A model generated the notes under the pieces. The model did not search any database, was not told where the DNA came from, and worked only from the letters and a program-made list of their open reading frames with translations. A program made the position numbers and the translations under genes. This document shows positions 11,375 through 22,445 of a DNA stretch of 64,000 bases, piece after piece. The stretch is from Delphinapterus leucas (taxonomy: Eukaryota; Chordata; Mammalia; Artiodactyla; Monodontidae): the NCBI RefSeq assembly GCF_002288925.2, contig NW_022098037.1, forward strand, positions 3,032,402 to 3,096,401, in the 5' to 3' direction. The stretch's first letter is position 1. Each line of letters begins with the position of its first letter.

Positions 11375-11552
11375 AGACCAGCCTTTCTACGCATGTGGGC
11401 CAAGGACCAATACTATTGACGTCACCTGGGAGCTTGTTAGAAACACAGAATCTGAGGCCCCACCCTGACCCACTGAATTAGAATCTGTGCCGTAATAAGG
11501 GCCCCGGGAGATCGGTGTGCACAGTAAAGTTTGAGAAGCCTGGCTCTGGAGA
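11375..11552 (-). mobile_element. MER5-type hAT MITE
   Basis: Non-autonomous hAT-Charlie element of the MER5 group. It contains GACCAATACTATTGACGTCA, CACCTGGGAGCTTGTTAGAA, ACAGAATCTGAGGCCCCACC, CTGAATTAGAATCTGTGCCG and the terminal AAAGTTTGAGAAGCCTGGCT. The left end (CTAGACCAGCCTTTCTACGC) and right end are imperfect inverted terminal repeats. It is an ancient fossil with no coding capacity. Confidence 0.75.
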
Positions 11553-11940
11553 GTCAGTGTGAATTGCTGTGGCCCGCAGTTGAGTTGTGTACACATGGTG
11601 ATTCCCCAGTACTCGTGATTATCCCTCAGCGTGCTCCAGTCCAAGCTAGACTTTCTTGGAGGAGTCTATGTGTAGCAGGTTTCAGACCACAGACATAAGA
11701 AATCCAATGAGGGAGAAATTATTTAAGGATGAGATTCCAGAAGAAGGCTTCATGTAGAAAAGGTTATCTTGAGGGATGAATATGATAATTTTTAAACTTA
11801 ATGAATCATACATTTGATTATAAAAATTAAAATGGTAAAGACTATTTTAAAAAATATGTAAACCCTTCCCCAAATCCCATCATTCTTTTATTTCTATATT
11901 GTTTTCTCCCTTTTTTTGTCTATGGGCGTACATATTTCTC
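11553..11940. other. Unassigned AT-rich sequence
   Basis: No gene and no confident repeat. There is a local polypurine/polypyrimidine mix near 11890-11930. Confidence 0.4.
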
Positions 11941-11944
11941 ATGC

Positions 11945-12290
11945 CAAAGCAGAACTAGTCAATAGAAATGTAATGTGAGCCACAAATTCAAGCCAGACAT
12001 ATAATTATAAATTTCTCAAGATCCACATTATAAAAATTAAAAAGATACAGGTGAAAGTAATTTTAATAACATTTTATTTAACATATTATATACAAATATT
12101 TTCAATACAAAATTAATGAGATTAATTCATATGTAAATACATCCTTTTGCGTGCTAGTTCTTCAAAATCCAGTGTGTATTTTACACTTAATACAAATCTT
12201 AGTTCAGACTGGCCTTATTTCAAATGCTTTATGGCCACATATGGCTGGTGGCTACCATATTGGCAACATCATTCTAGAAGGTATGATCTA
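11945..12290 (-). mobile_element. MER1-type hAT-Charlie element
   Basis: About 345 bp matching the MER1 pattern. It begins AGTCAATAGAAATGTAATGT and GTGAGCCACAAATTC, followed by an AT-rich centre with ATTTTAATAACATTTTATTT. Later come CAAAATCCAGTGTGTATTTT and GGCCACATATGGCTGGTGGC, and it closes with TACCATATTGGCAACATCAT. The length agrees with the short MER1 form of about 340 bp. It is non-autonomous, so strand is nominal. Confidence 0.7.
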
Positions 12291-12342
12291 CACAGGACAT
12301 TTAAGGGATTCAGAAATAGTGAATATATATTAACTATTATTG

Positions 12343-12372
12343 TTGTTGTTGTTTTCTTGTCGTTGTTGTTAA
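12343..12372. repeat. Imperfect (TTG)n repeat
   Basis: Short, interrupted TTG/GTT tract next to the MER1-type element. It is too interrupted to expect much polymorphism. Confidence 0.7.
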
Positions 12373-12434
12373 AATAGAGATCTGGTTAAGACAAATCCCA
12401 TAGAGTCAGACCACCGTGTGGATTACCCCAAATA

Positions 12435-12890
12435 CTGGGTTAAGGGATTTGAATTTTATTTAATGGCCATGAGAAAGCACTGGCAATTTTGAGTAAAAAT
12501 GCCAACTGGGCTGTGTTAGATGAATTGGAAGAAAGGGCAGTTGGAGGTGAGAAGACCAATTAGAAGTCCAAGAGAGAGGTAATTATGGTGTGGATTCCAG
12601 CCAAGGCAGGGGAAATGGGAGGAAAGGAGCAAATGGGATAATGTTCACAAAGACATGGTGATTAATTTCATTTGGGATAGGGGTAGAGAAACAATAGAGT
12701 CAAAGATGACTCCGTGGCAGATGGGAAGGTCAGGGGAAGAGTTTGTCTAGGGTGTACGGAGGAGTGATTCTGTTCAGGTTTATACATGTTGGATTTGAGA
12801 TCTAAGTAAGATGACGTCCTGATCCAAATATCTAGCAGGTAATGATTGGTATGTGGGCTTGGAATTTATCTAAAGGAAGGGTTAAACCAA
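12435..12890 (-). repeat. L2 LINE ORF2 region (reverse)
   Basis: Plus-strand blocks GAGTCAAAGATGACTCCGTG, ATACATGTTGGATTTGAGAT and GTCCTGATCCAAATATCTAG follow the reversed L2 ORF2 consensus ('gtcaaggatgactcc ... gacatgttaagtttgagatg ... catccaagtggagatg'). It may be part of the same insertion as the fragments at 10.0-10.8 kb, with MER5, MER1 and other sequence intervening. Confidence 0.65.
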
Positions 12891-12899
12891 AGAAGAAAG

Positions 12900-13680
12900 T
12901 AGAGAACATAACAGAGGAGATCTGTAGGGGAATATGAAAACTGTCTTTAAATACCTAACGAATTGATATTTGGGAAAGTGATCACAGTTTACCAGTGCAG
13001 CTCTGAAAAGTAAAAATGGCATTAGTCAGAAAAGTCATAGAGAGGCAGAGTTTAGCTTCATATGTAAATAAATTACCTAACATTTAGATAATGGTCCATT
13101 CATAGAATAAGTGGCCTCAAAAGGTAGTAAATTCCTTGGCCCTTTTTAGAGCAAACATTTAGAAATAAAAGCACATGTAGATACAAATCAGATGTCTCTC
13201 TTCCTTTCTAACAGGACATTGCATCATTTCTGTAAGAGATTATCTAAACTCCAGTCTTAAACACATAGCCTGAGTAGACTGTTAACCTCTATTAAACTCC
13301 TTTATTCATAAGTGGCTGTGCTTATGCCATCCCCATTCATAGTTTAACCACTGGCAGACAGGTTTGATTAGCCTACCTGGAGTCATCCTTCCTGTGCTTC
13401 TCTCTGAGCCTTTCTGACAGAGAATTCTCTCATCACATGGCTCTTCTGTTCTCCAGCCAGGGACCAACCTTTTGGCTTTCTTCACTCTATTCTACCACTG
13501 ATATCTATTAAAAGGGCATGAAAACTTCGGCTTCTAGGAAGATTTCATTACTTCCTTTACTCCTCCTCCCTCTCGTTAGATTGAATCAGAACCAATAAAA
13601 AGAACATTTAGTCAATTATGGGGTTAAGTTGTGGTATGATGTGAAAAGAAGTAAAATGTGAACCTTCATGAGGCTGCATG
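12900..13680. other. Unassigned sequence
   Basis: No gene or confident repeat. The stretch around 13200-13560 is unique in appearance with no open frame of note. Confidence 0.4.
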
Positions 13681-13762
13681 GTCTCTCTCTCTCCTTCCCC
13701 TTTCCCTCCCTCCCTCTCTCTCTCTTTCCTCCCTCTTCCTTCTCTTCCTTCTCGTTTCCTCT
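13681..13762. repeat. Polypyrimidine (CT-rich) tract
   Basis: Roughly 80 bases of almost pure C and T on the plus strand, made of CTCT, CCCT and CTTC units. The mirror-like polypurine/polypyrimidine composition could adopt triplex (H-DNA) structure. It also gives a spurious Ser/Leu-rich open frame. Confidence 0.9.
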
Positions 13763-14019
13763 TGGATCTTTTTCTTACTTTGGCTTGACATTGGAAATAC
13801 TGGTGGTTGGTTAGAAACAGGCTTAATATCCCACTACGAATAAGAATTCTTTCTCTTCCATCCTCATCTTTTTACAAAACAAGCAGGATTCTGGGAGGAT
13901 TTGGGACATGCCAGATGACACCATTGTGTTTTCTCTTTTAGTTTTAGGCACAAATCCTGAAAGCAAAAGTTTTGTGGATCCATGTGGCCCAGGTTATTAA
14001 CTAAAACCTCCTCCGTTAG

Positions 14020-14205
14020 AGAGAGTACAGTGTAGTCGGTAAGAGCATAGACTCTGGAGTCAGGCAGCCAGGCTCAGTCCTGGCTCTACCGCTCATTAGC
14101 CGTGTGTCCTGGGTCAGATTGCTTAACCTCTGTGTTTCTCCCATTCCTAACCTGTAAAACAGGGATGAATTATTTCTGCAGTTGTGTGACTTGCACTGAG
14201 AGTAA
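14020..14205 (+). repeat. MIR SINE, nearly full length
   Basis: One of the better MIR copies. The tRNA-like head is CAGTGTAGTCGGTAAGAGCA, followed by AGACTCTGGAGTCAGGCAGC, then CTGGCTCTACCGCTCATTAG, TTGCTTAACCTCTGTGTTTC and TAACCTGTAAAACAGGGATG. It is fixed in all mammals and shows no intact target duplication. Confidence 0.85.
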
Positions 14206-14209
14206 AGCA

Positions 14210-14950
14210 GTATCCAAACAGATGACATTCATGTTCTGATAAGAGTTTGCATTCTAGCAAAGAAGACAAAACACAAACAAATAAATATATGATTTGTTGA
14301 GTAGTGATAAGAGCAAAGAAGAAAAGCAATGCAAGGTAAAGTGATAGAGAGTGATGGAAGGGGTACTAGTCTGTGGAACAATCAGGTAAAGCCTTTGTAC
14401 GGAATCGTGTCCCAGCAAAGACCTTGCATATATCTGGGTGATGCATGTCCAAGCTGAGGGAATGGCAGGTATAAGGTCCCAGTGAGGGAAGCTTCTCTGG
14501 GTGCTCAAGGAATAGTAAGGACCAGCATAACTGGAGTAAAGTAAGGGAGGAGAAAGTGGCAGAAGATGAAGTGAGGAAATAGAGGACAGATCATTTTGGC
14601 CTGTAGGCCATGGATGTTGGATGGTATTCTAAGTGAAACGGAAAGCCATTAGAGAAGAGTCAGAGGTGACTGCAAAGTATTTTGCCAGTGCAGTTAGAAT
14701 TCTGCATAAAGTTGTCATTTACTGAGGTGAGGGAAGATGGAGAAGCAAAATGGGGAGATCAAGAGTTTATAACCAGACACATTAAATTTGAGAGGCCTAT
14801 TAACTTTTTAATTGAAAAAGTCAAGTAGAAAGTTTAATATATACCTTTGGAGTTCAAATGGTGTGGTTGCTGTGAGTCCATATGAGATGAGAACTAAGAA
14901 TTGACCACTGAGTTTGATAACAAAGAGGTCATTAGTGACCTAGACAGGAA
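14210..14950 (-). repeat. L2 LINE ORF2 region (reverse)
   Basis: Plus-strand series in reversed L2 order: AAGAGTTTGCATTCTAGCAA, CTCAAGGAATAGTAAGGACC, TTTTGGCCTGTAGGCCATGG, GAAAGCCATTAGAGAAGAGT, AGACACATTAAATTTGAGAG and AAGAATTGACCACTGAGTTT, followed by AGGTCATTAGTGACC. The last corresponds to 'ggtcaccaatgacctc' in the sense ORF2. The reading frame is destroyed throughout. Confidence 0.7.
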
Positions 14951-15004
14951 TATTTCAATGTTTTAATATTTCAATGCGAGGATGAAAACTTGACAGCAGT
15001 GAGT

Positions 15005-16265
15005 TAGAAAGATAATGGGAAGATTCTGCTTCTGGCTATGATGATTGAGCTTATATCAAACCAGTCTCCTGCTGAAATAACTAGAAAAGCTGGATTAAAA
15101 AAAAATCTCTTTGAAGATATTTGAGATAATGCTAAGACTGACAGTACTGGAGAAGCCAAGAAGAGAAGAGAAAGGAAGTACATGGAGGGAAGCTCAATAT
15201 TTGTTGCTGTCTTTTTTTCCCCATTTAAGGCATTTGCCTATTCATAAGTGGTACTGAGTAGAGGCTAGGAGACAAGAAGAAAGTGATAGCCAAGGAATTA
15301 AGAAGCTGACTGGACCTATGGACAGTCTAACGGAGCTGCAGAGAAAAAATTAGAGGGAGAGCTGGTAAATGGCTCAGGATTTCATTTGGAGACCCTGAAG
15401 GGCCTCATCCTGAGAGCAAGAACAACCAGAAACAGACCAAACTTCCCAAACAGTAAGCCCAGCTTCTACTCGCCCCAGTCACAGCCTGCAGTAACAGTCT
15501 TCCAAAAGCAATAATAAATCCTCTGGAGCAGAGTGTCCAAGAGAACTTTTCATGAGGAGGTAAATGTTCTATATCTATGCTTCTAATGAGGCAGCCACCA
15601 GCCACATGTGGCTAGTGAGCACTTGAAATGAGACTAGTATAACCAAAGAAATAATTGTTCATTTTATTAATTTTAATTTAAATTAATTTAAGTTTAGATG
15701 GCCACATGTTCTATTGGACAGTGTAGCTCTGGAGGAAAATAATATATTTAGAGCCTCAAATTATCTGTATAATTTTTCACACATCATGTCTACTTTCAAC
15801 CCAAAATTACCAGGCATGTCAGAATATAAGAGCAAATGACCAAAAGACAAGAGAAAGAAATTATTAAGAAGAACCATAGATGATCCAAATGGATTAACTA
15901 TGATTAATATATTTTTAAAACTTAATGAAAAGATGGGGAATTTCAGCAGAACACTGGTACTAGAAAAAATAGAAATAAATGGAAATTCTAGAATAGAAAA
16001 TTTTAAAACTCAGCAGATGAGTTTAATCATAGAATAGAAACAACTTATGAGAAGATTAGGAAACTAGAAGACAGATCATTAGAAAGTGTCTGGATTGAAG
16101 TACAGAGAAAGAAGAATGGAAAATATAGAAAAACATCCATATGTCGTATGAAACATAGTAAAAAGGTCTAACATACATGTAACTGAAGTACCAGAAGGAG
16201 AGGAGAAAGAATGGGGTATAAACAATCATTCAAGGCATAAAAATTTCCAAAACTGAGGAGAGGCT
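15005..16265 (+). repeat. HAL1/L1-like ORF1-region remnant, split by a hAT element
   Basis: Plus-strand fossil resembling HAL1 (half-L1) or an old L1 ORF1. Landmarks are GACTGACAGTACTGGAGAAG near 15139, AAATTACCAGGCATGTCAGA near 15803, GGAAATTCTAGAATAGAAAA near 15981, and TAACATACATGTAACTGAAG with TACCAGAAGGAGAGGAGAAA near 16168. It is A-rich on the sense strand, as L1 RNAs are. It is interrupted by the hAT element at 15545-15740. No frame of useful length survives. I am unsure whether HAL1 or another L1M is the better name. Confidence 0.55.
15545..15740 (+). mobile_element. Small hAT-Charlie type MITE
   Basis: GTTCTATATCTATGCTTCTA, then CAGCCACCAGCCACATGTGG, then AGCACTTGAAATGAGACTAG, then an ATTTTAATTTAAATTAATTT core, and GATGGCCACATGTTCTATTG with a GGACAGTGTAGCTCTGG end. 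This is a common mammalian non-autonomous DNA element related in sequence to MER1. It splits the HAL1/L1-like copy, so it is the younger of the two. Confidence 0.65.
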
Positions 16266-16269
16266 TCAG

Positions 16270-17990
16270 ACCATATTCAGGAGGGATGAGCTATGATGGT
16301 ATAAATTTCAGAGTCATGGGCTCAAACAGTCTATCAGTTCTTAGACTAAATGAATCAAAGCGCTGTATCTCTTACCTAACCAGTAGAAGCTGGTATAAAT
16401 CGATGCACAGTGCTGGATTAGTTATCAGGTTACCCCTATAAATCTAAGTAGTTGATCTTATTAGAATAACCACAGTTAGAAAAATTAAACACAACAGAAC
16501 GATGCCTTGAAGAAAACATAAATGAAAACAATGATTTTTGTGTTGAATACCTGACTGCCCTCCTTACCACACTGGAAACTTGCAGCGTAAAAACGATGTG
16601 CCCATTCTAAATTCTTATTCACCTCCATTTTGTTTTCAGAAAATAGACTGGACCGTATACTTTAATCTGCCTCCTGGTTCTCTTTTCCATATTAATCAGA
16701 AGTCCCTCACTTACTTTAACTTCTTTTTTAGGGAAAGAATGCAGAGAATGAAAGTACCAACAATGAACCAGATACTTAGAATGGAAAGCTTACATAAAAG
16801 TAAAATAATGGAAGGAGAAAAGACCTAAAGGTTATTTAGTTCAGGGAGTTCTGGAGGGCTTGGAAGAAGGATGGGACAAAACAGGGGTGGGAAAAAGGTC
16901 TACAGGGGCTCTTCTGATTTCCTTCTTCAGCCAGAGCTGTCCCGAGTGTTCAGTTATGGTTTTATTTGAAGAAATGTTTCGATTGATTACATGAAGGTAA
17001 AAAAAAAAAAATACTTTTCAAATTAAATGGCAGCCACTGGTCTAGTCCTACCCACTCAGTGAGGAAACTGCCTAGAGAAGAGAATAGCAAAGCTTTAAGT
17101 TACAATTGTGTGGAGCTTCAAAGCAAACTTTTTTTTTTTTTTTTTGCTGCAAAAAAAAACCTCCCAAGCTTTATCCAGCAGGAGTACTCACGTGTGAAAT
17201 CTTACATTAGTCAAGTTGAGAAAGTTACCTGGATAATTTTCCTGGCAAATAAATCAGTAATCTGAAATGATTTAGCATGGGACTAATGACACTTTGTATC
17301 ATTTTAATTACAGTAAACTTAATTACAGACAGTTTAGAGACTTAGAAAAATGGCTACGATAATGGCACGTCATTAATTCTAAGGAAACACAGCTTCCTGG
17401 GCAACACCTGCTAGATACATGTAATTTCCAAGTTAATATAGACTTTTAGAAATTAATAGTTTCCTTGCTTTTAAGCCGCAGTGAACTCCCAAAATCTCTA
17501 CCCAGCTATGCCAGTGTCCACAGTGGTTCATTTCAATATTTCATAACTTTCAGAGACTGGAAAAATTCAGTACAAGTATTGAGTACTGGACACAGAATAA
17601 GTAGAGGCTGACTCCTCTCCTCGGAACTGCACAATCTAAACATGAATCTTTTAAGAGAAATAATATGTGCTTAGTGCAAGTATAGAAGAGAAAATAAAAG
17701 ATGGCACTCTCCACATAACTTTTTCATTTCCAACTACAAAAGTTGTGTAAACAGTAACGCACTTATTTTTATCACGTCTTATGTGTCTGATGGGCTAAGA
17801 AACATATTTATGCTCATTTTCTTCAGCCTTGATCAAATGGTCCTTCAGCTTCAAACATGAAAGCTTTCAAATCTTCTAGTTCTTAGATTTCAGGCAGAAT
17901 TTTGCCTTCATGGGCCATAAGTATCACGTAACTGTAAGAAGGTAATTGCAGCCACATGACACATCCATGTTCTTTGTCTATCACAGAGCA
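16270..17990. other. Unassigned AT-rich sequence
   Basis: No gene or confident repeat. At 17129-17159 there is T17-GCTGC-A9, a potential A/T hairpin with a GC loop. The 82-codon forward frame near 16580-16828 has no recognisable domain. Confidence 0.45.
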
Positions 17991-17994
17991 GAAT

Positions 17995-18515
17995 TCTTAT
18001 ATTTTAATGAAGTCAGGCTTATCAGTTCTTTCTTTCATGGATCATGTCTTTGATGTTGTATCTAAAAAGACATCACCAAATCCAAGGTCATGTAGGTTTT
18101 CTTCTATATTATTCTTTAGGAGTTTTATAGGTTCAGATTTTATATTTAGGTCTGTGATCTATTCTGAGTTAATTTTGGTGAAGGATGTAAGGTCTGTATC
18201 TAGATTCATTTTTTTGGCATGTCAATATCCAGTTGTTCCAGCACAATTTGTTGAAAAAACTATCTTTGCTCCATTGTATTGCCTTTGCTCCTTTGTCAAA
18301 GATCAGTTGACTAAATTTATTTCTATTTCTGGTTCTCTATTCTGTTCTGTTGATCTGTTCGTCTAGTCTTCCACCAAAACCACACCGTCTTGATTACTGC
18401 AGCTTTATAGTAAGTCTTGAAGTCAGGTGCTGTCAGTCCCCCAACTTTGTTCTTCTTCAATACTGTGCTGGCTATTTTAGGTCTTCCTATCAATCTCCTT
18501 GCCTCCTCCAATTTT
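17995..18515 (-). repeat. Old L1 ORF2 C-terminal fragment (reverse)
   Basis: About 520 bp of mammalian L1 ORF2 in reverse orientation. Plus-strand landmarks are TTTGATGTTGTATCTAAAAA, ATATCCAGTTGTTCCAGCAC, GCTCCTTTGTCAAAGATCAG, TCTATTCTGTTCTGTTGATC and TTGATTACTGCAGCTTTATA. All belong to the block shared by L1M-type elements across placental mammals. Both ends are truncated and no target duplication is visible. Confidence 0.85.
18323..18511 (-). pseudogene. L1 ORF2 open remnant (62 codons)
   Basis: The only stretch in the window whose translation I recognise as a real protein fragment. The reverse frame contains [19 protein letters not shown] and [13 protein letters not shown] followed by DQQNRIENQ. 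These are the well-known C-terminal L1 ORF2 motifs (PDFK-YYKA, VIKT-W-W, D-WNRIE). It is 62 residues against roughly 1,270 in the intact protein, and lacks the endonuclease and reverse-transcriptase domains. It is a fossil within the larger L1 fragment. Confidence 0.8.
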
Positions 18516-18649
18516 ACTTATCATCTTACTTCTATAAAGTGGTTTCCCTTAGCTCTATGCTCTTGAGCAAAGTAAGTTATCTCACAAATTCTGTTTCCTT
18601 CCCCATAATTAAAGCGCTTGTGTTAGAAAAAAATGCCAAAATTTCTTAA

Positions 18650-19145
18650 AATTTCAATATTCACTGATCCCCAAATCATTCTTTTTACCAGACCACCTCC
18701 CTGCTTAAACTTCCATGGCTCCCCATTTATCTACATTGTAAACTCCAATATTTTTTAACTTAGGAAAATGTTCTTTTTTTTTTTGCGGTATGTGGGCCTC
18801 TCACTGTTGTGGCCTCTCCCGTTGCAGAGCACAGGCTCTGGATGCGCAGGCTCAGTGGCCATGGCTCACAGGTCTAGCCGCTCCCCGGCATGTGGGATCT
18901 TCCCAGACCAGGGCACGAACCCGTGTCCCCTGCATCGGCAGGCAGACTCTCAACCACTGCACCACCAGGGAAGCCCAGGAAAATGTTCTTTTAAATTGTG
19001 TACCAACTTACCTTTCCAGTCTCTTATCCTTTTGTTTTAATCATGATTTACTCCATGAATGTTGGTTGGTGCCAGGCTGCACTCCATGTTCTTCCTACTT
19101 CTGTAATTTTCTCTTTAAGCCTTATAACTTTCCCCACAGAGAGCT
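18650..19145 (+). repeat. L2-like LINE fragment split by a CHR SINE
   Basis: Left part: GACCACCTCCCTGCTTAAAC and TTCCATGGCTCCCCATTTAT. Right part: TACCTTTCCAGTCTCTTATC and AGGCTGCACTCCATGTTCTT. In L2 consensus-like sequence these are consecutive ('cctgcttaaaattccatggctccccat ... cctacctttccagtctcatctc'). The intervening bases are the SINE at 18778-18976. It is strongly diverged. Confidence 0.55.
18778..18976 (-). mobile_element. CHR-type tRNA SINE (copy 3, reverse), 16-bp target duplication
   Basis: Reverse-strand copy. On the plus strand it runs from a T-rich tail through GCGGTATGTGGGCCTCTCAC to GCACCACCAGGGAAGCC. Perfect 16-bp duplications, AGGAAAATGTTCTTTT, lie at 18762-18777 and 18977-18992. 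The B box reads GGTTCGTGCCC on its own strand. It carries more C-to-T/G-to-A changes at former CpGs than copy 2, so it may be somewhat older. Confidence 0.96.
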
Positions 19146-19189
19146 CCAGGAGACTACTGCAAATAAGAGTATAACCTGAGACAATAAAA

Positions 19190-19860
19190 TAAAATGCTTA
19201 ACAAAATTTAAGAGATAAAGGAATGAACAGAATCAATAATGAAAAATAGGATCTTATAAAGTATAAAAAGATTTGAAAAGGAACAAAATAGAGTTTTCAT
19301 AATGGAAAACTAAATGGCAGACTAAAGCTTAAATATAGCTGAAAAGAGAATCAGTGAACAGGAAGATTGATTTGGAGAAATCATCCAGAACGCAAAACAG
19401 AGAGATGAATAAGCAAAAAATTTAAAAGAACATTTAAAGATGTGAAAGCAGGAATGAAAAGTTCCAATAATGCTTCTTTTAAGAGTTATAAGGAGTGAGA
19501 GAGGTCAGGAGGTAATTTCAAAGAAATATTGGTTGAAAATTTTTCTTTAAAAAGTAAAGATTAAAGTGATTACAGAAACTGATTAGAAAGCTCTTGCAGA
19601 AAATAAAAATAAATCTACTACTATATAGATCCTAGTAAAATTCAGAACATAAGAGACAAATAGAAAATATATATGGAACAAGACAAAAATATAGATTGCC
19701 TTCATAACATTTTCAAACTGACAATCTAAAATTCTATATTTGGCTAAACTTCCCTACCAAAATAAGAGTGAAATATAAATGTATTCCTTACCTTTAAGGA
19801 ATTTATACACTGCTAGAAAAGAGATGAAGATTGGCTATCTAATACCATCTAAATGAGAGG
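19190..19860 (+). repeat. HAL1/L1-like ORF1-region remnant, second copy
   Basis: A-rich sense-strand fossil. AGAGAATCAGTGAACAGGAA and ATCATCCAGAACGCAAAACA match the coiled-coil part of L1/HAL1 ORF1. TCAAACTGACAATCTAAAAT and CTATATTTGGCTAAACTTCC match the later 'cctagaattctatacccagcaaaa' block. Part of it covers the same region as the copy at 15.0-16.3 kb, so it is a separate insertion and not the continuation of that copy. Confidence 0.5.
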
Positions 19861-20109
19861 TCAAGCAAACTATTTCCGTAAATATTTTAAATATTCTGTG
19901 AATCTTTTAGACTTTTTTGATCACATAGAGTCTCTGTTGCATATTCTGTATTGTTTTACGTCCCTTTAAAAATATCAAAACCATTCTTACTTACAAAATC
20001 AGGCTCTAGGCAGATTTACCTGAGTCATATTTGCTTACCCTGATGTAAACCCTCAACTTGTTATTTAATGACCTCTACTTTCTTTGCAAGCTTTTTTCTT
20101 TTTTTTCTA

Positions 20110-20215
20110 AAACCAGTATGTTGAAAAAAATATCAACTCTACATTGGATTTTCTTTGTTCCTTTGGTAGAAATCAGTTGTCCATATATATGTGGATCCAG
20201 ACTTTCTTTTAAATA
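20110..20215 (-). repeat. Old L1 ORF2 fragment (reverse)
   Basis: ATGTTGAAAAAAATATCAAC, CTACATTGGATTTTCTTTGT, TAGAAATCAGTTGTCCATAT and ATGTGGATCCAGACTTTC correspond to the same L1 ORF2 block seen at about 18.25-18.33 kb, but they are more diverged. It is truncated on both sides. Confidence 0.65.
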
Positions 20216-20413
20216 TTGTTCCACGGAGACACTCTACTCTGATATATTTAACAGAATAGAATATGTTTACTACAAACAATAGCAGAGGAACATATATTGT
20301 GTTTCTGTACTGTCCCAAGTGCTATGGGTGACCCAGGCAGGGCACAGTTTTTGGCCAGCTGGATTCAGAAAAATGTGCCTCTTTAACAAGTTTATGATTT
20401 AAAAGTGAAGCAG

Positions 20414-20612
20414 GGGCTTCCCTGGTGGCGCAGTGGTTGGGAGTCCGCCTGCCGATGCGGGTGACACGGGTTCGTGCCCCGGTCCAGGAGGATCCCACGT
20501 GCCGCGGAGCGGCTGGGCCCGTGAGCCATGGCCGCTGAGCCTGCGCGTCTGGAGCCTGTGCTCCGCAGCGGAGGGGCCACAACAGTGAGAGGCCCGAGTA
20601 CCACAAAAAAAA
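20414..20612 (+). mobile_element. CHR-type tRNA SINE (copy 4), 13-bp target duplication
   Basis: Plus-strand copy with A box TGGCGCAGTGG and B box GGTTCGTGCCC. The 3' part has a deletion, since CTCCGCAGCGG runs directly into AGGGGCCACAACAG. It ends GTACCAC plus A12. Perfect 13-bp duplications, AAAAGTGAAGCAG, lie at 20401-20413 and 20613-20625. The many retained CpGs suggest a young copy. Confidence 0.96.
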
Positions 20613-20625
20613 AAAAGTGAAGCAG

Positions 20626-21218
20626 TCAACTGGAGGCTATATCAATTCATATTTATCCTTGGAATTATGATCAAATATACTAAGATAATAAAAATTAATA
20701 GGATTCTGATCCTAAGTGTGAGCAACTCAGTTGAATATTCACATTTTATGAATACCCTGAGCAGGGCAAACAACGGCCATATTACAGGGGTTGGTTACAA
20801 AGATGAATATAACAGTCACCTACTTGGAAGACTTCAGAATCTACAAACAAGAGAATTTGGGTGAATTAGTCAATGAATAATTTTAAATTCATGATTATCA
20901 GTTTCAAATGATTGTGTATTAAAAGGACATTGCAGACAAAGTCAAGAGGTTATTCTTGGACACTTACCATAAGTCATTTAAAGAACAAAACCAAGATGCT
21001 TCTGCCATACAGATAAATGTCTAGTTATTTCATGATTCTGTTTTCTTTGGGCTATAATTTATTACTTATACAAAATTTTTAAATATATCTATTTCCTCAG
21101 GTACTTATTTGTTCAGATACGCTTTGTCCTCTTGGTATCAACCACTAAGCTCAGGGAGCATTTAGATTAAAGACTCCTCTAAATCTTTCTTGCTTTCTGC
21201 AGAAAGTGCGGCTGTCTG

Positions 21219-21220
<2 letters not shown>
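20626..21220. other. Unassigned AT-rich sequence
   Basis: No gene, RNA or repeat recognised. Confidence 0.45.

Positions 21221-21262
<42 letters not shown>
21221..21262. repeat. (GT)n microsatellite
   Basis: Twenty-one uninterrupted GT units between CTGTCTGTA and TGGGTGGAG. It is pure and therefore a likely polymorphic marker. Confidence 0.97.
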
Positions 21263-21263
<1 letters not shown>

Positions 21264-22194
21264 GGGTGGAGAGTGAGGGGATTATGTATTGCTGTTGGTA
21301 GAGGGATGGGAAGATCTCCCTTAACAACAACAACAAAAAAAACCCTACTTTCTTTCTTGGTCTTTTAAACAACCAAGATATCCCTGTGACTTCTGCTCCC
21401 AACCATCAATTACATCACTCAGTCAAAACCCCAGCACAATCACCTTCCAGCTCCCTACATAACTAGTTCTATACAACATAACTCCAGCCATCTCAATGCT
21501 GAGGCCACAGTATTAACAGAATATAGCAAGTTGCTTGTGATGCTTCACTCACAGTAATCAGAAAAAGAAGTCAAGCAGGCACATTTATCATGGTGACCTC
21601 AGAGTCTGTAGGTGAGATGCTCCGAAGGGAGAAGATACCTTTGATTAAGTTAAGACAAACTATAATGGATGAGAGTTCTGCTCAAGTCCAATAAATCACC
21701 AGAGCCTTCCTAGGCTAGCAGGAATAAGAATCATTGGTAAATTAAAACTTGCTGCAATGGCTATGCTGATACCTTTAGTGTGGATTCTGCCTGGACACCT
21801 CTGCAGAGGAAAGCTGTAAAGGAAGTCTAAATAGTCTTGAGAGGATCTTTGTGATTGACGACTCTAAAACGTATTACCCAGTGGACTTTTTCAGGGCTAT
21901 GCTTTAATAAACCTCTGTCTCTTTTAACTGTGGGATGTGGTGAAAGGTCTCTGGGCTCAATTTTTGCAATCAGACTGGCAGGCTGAAATGGCAATGGTAT
22001 TAGGACCATTGTGTATGTGGAACAGCCTCTCTTCTGAGGGTCTGAGAGTCAGAAGGTGTCATTTGAAATAAGAAAGTGTGAGTCTTTTTGTTTTGGGTTT
22101 CTCTATGTCTATACATTTTAAAAAAATTTTTTCCCTGGGATTCTGAGGCCATGAATAAAATATGAGTGTGTTCTATTTCTTTTTTTCCTTAATG

Positions 22195-22445
22195 AGAGAT
22201 TGCCTTGGATGGTAGGCCATTCCCTGCACAAAGAAAGCCACACGGTGGATTTATTAACTCTTAGCAAATGTTTGTTCGATTCTGAGTAATGAGGAGGTTG
22301 GCCAGTGCAGCAAGATAAAAGGCTTTCCCACTTTATGTTTATCCTCTGGGTAATGAAAAAACAAATTGGCGATTTTGTATTTTTCCTGTTGGAAATTCAT
22401 AAGGTCACTGGGGGGAAACAGAGAAGGTTAACTGGTATGAACATT
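22195..22445. promoter_or_regulatory. Candidate conserved noncoding segment (weak)
   Basis: Unique-looking DNA free of recognisable repeats, with motif-like blocks GTTTGTTCGATTCTGAGTAA, CAGCAAGATAAAAGGCTTTC (a GATA-like core) and GGTAATGAAAAAACAAATTG. The suggestion rests only on the absence of repeats over a long span and on the texture of the sequence. No conservation data are available to me. Confidence 0.15.

Noticed and set aside
21827..22009. Possible LTR with a TTTAATAAACC poly-A signal
   Set aside because: No TG...CA boundaries, target duplication or family resemblance could be found.
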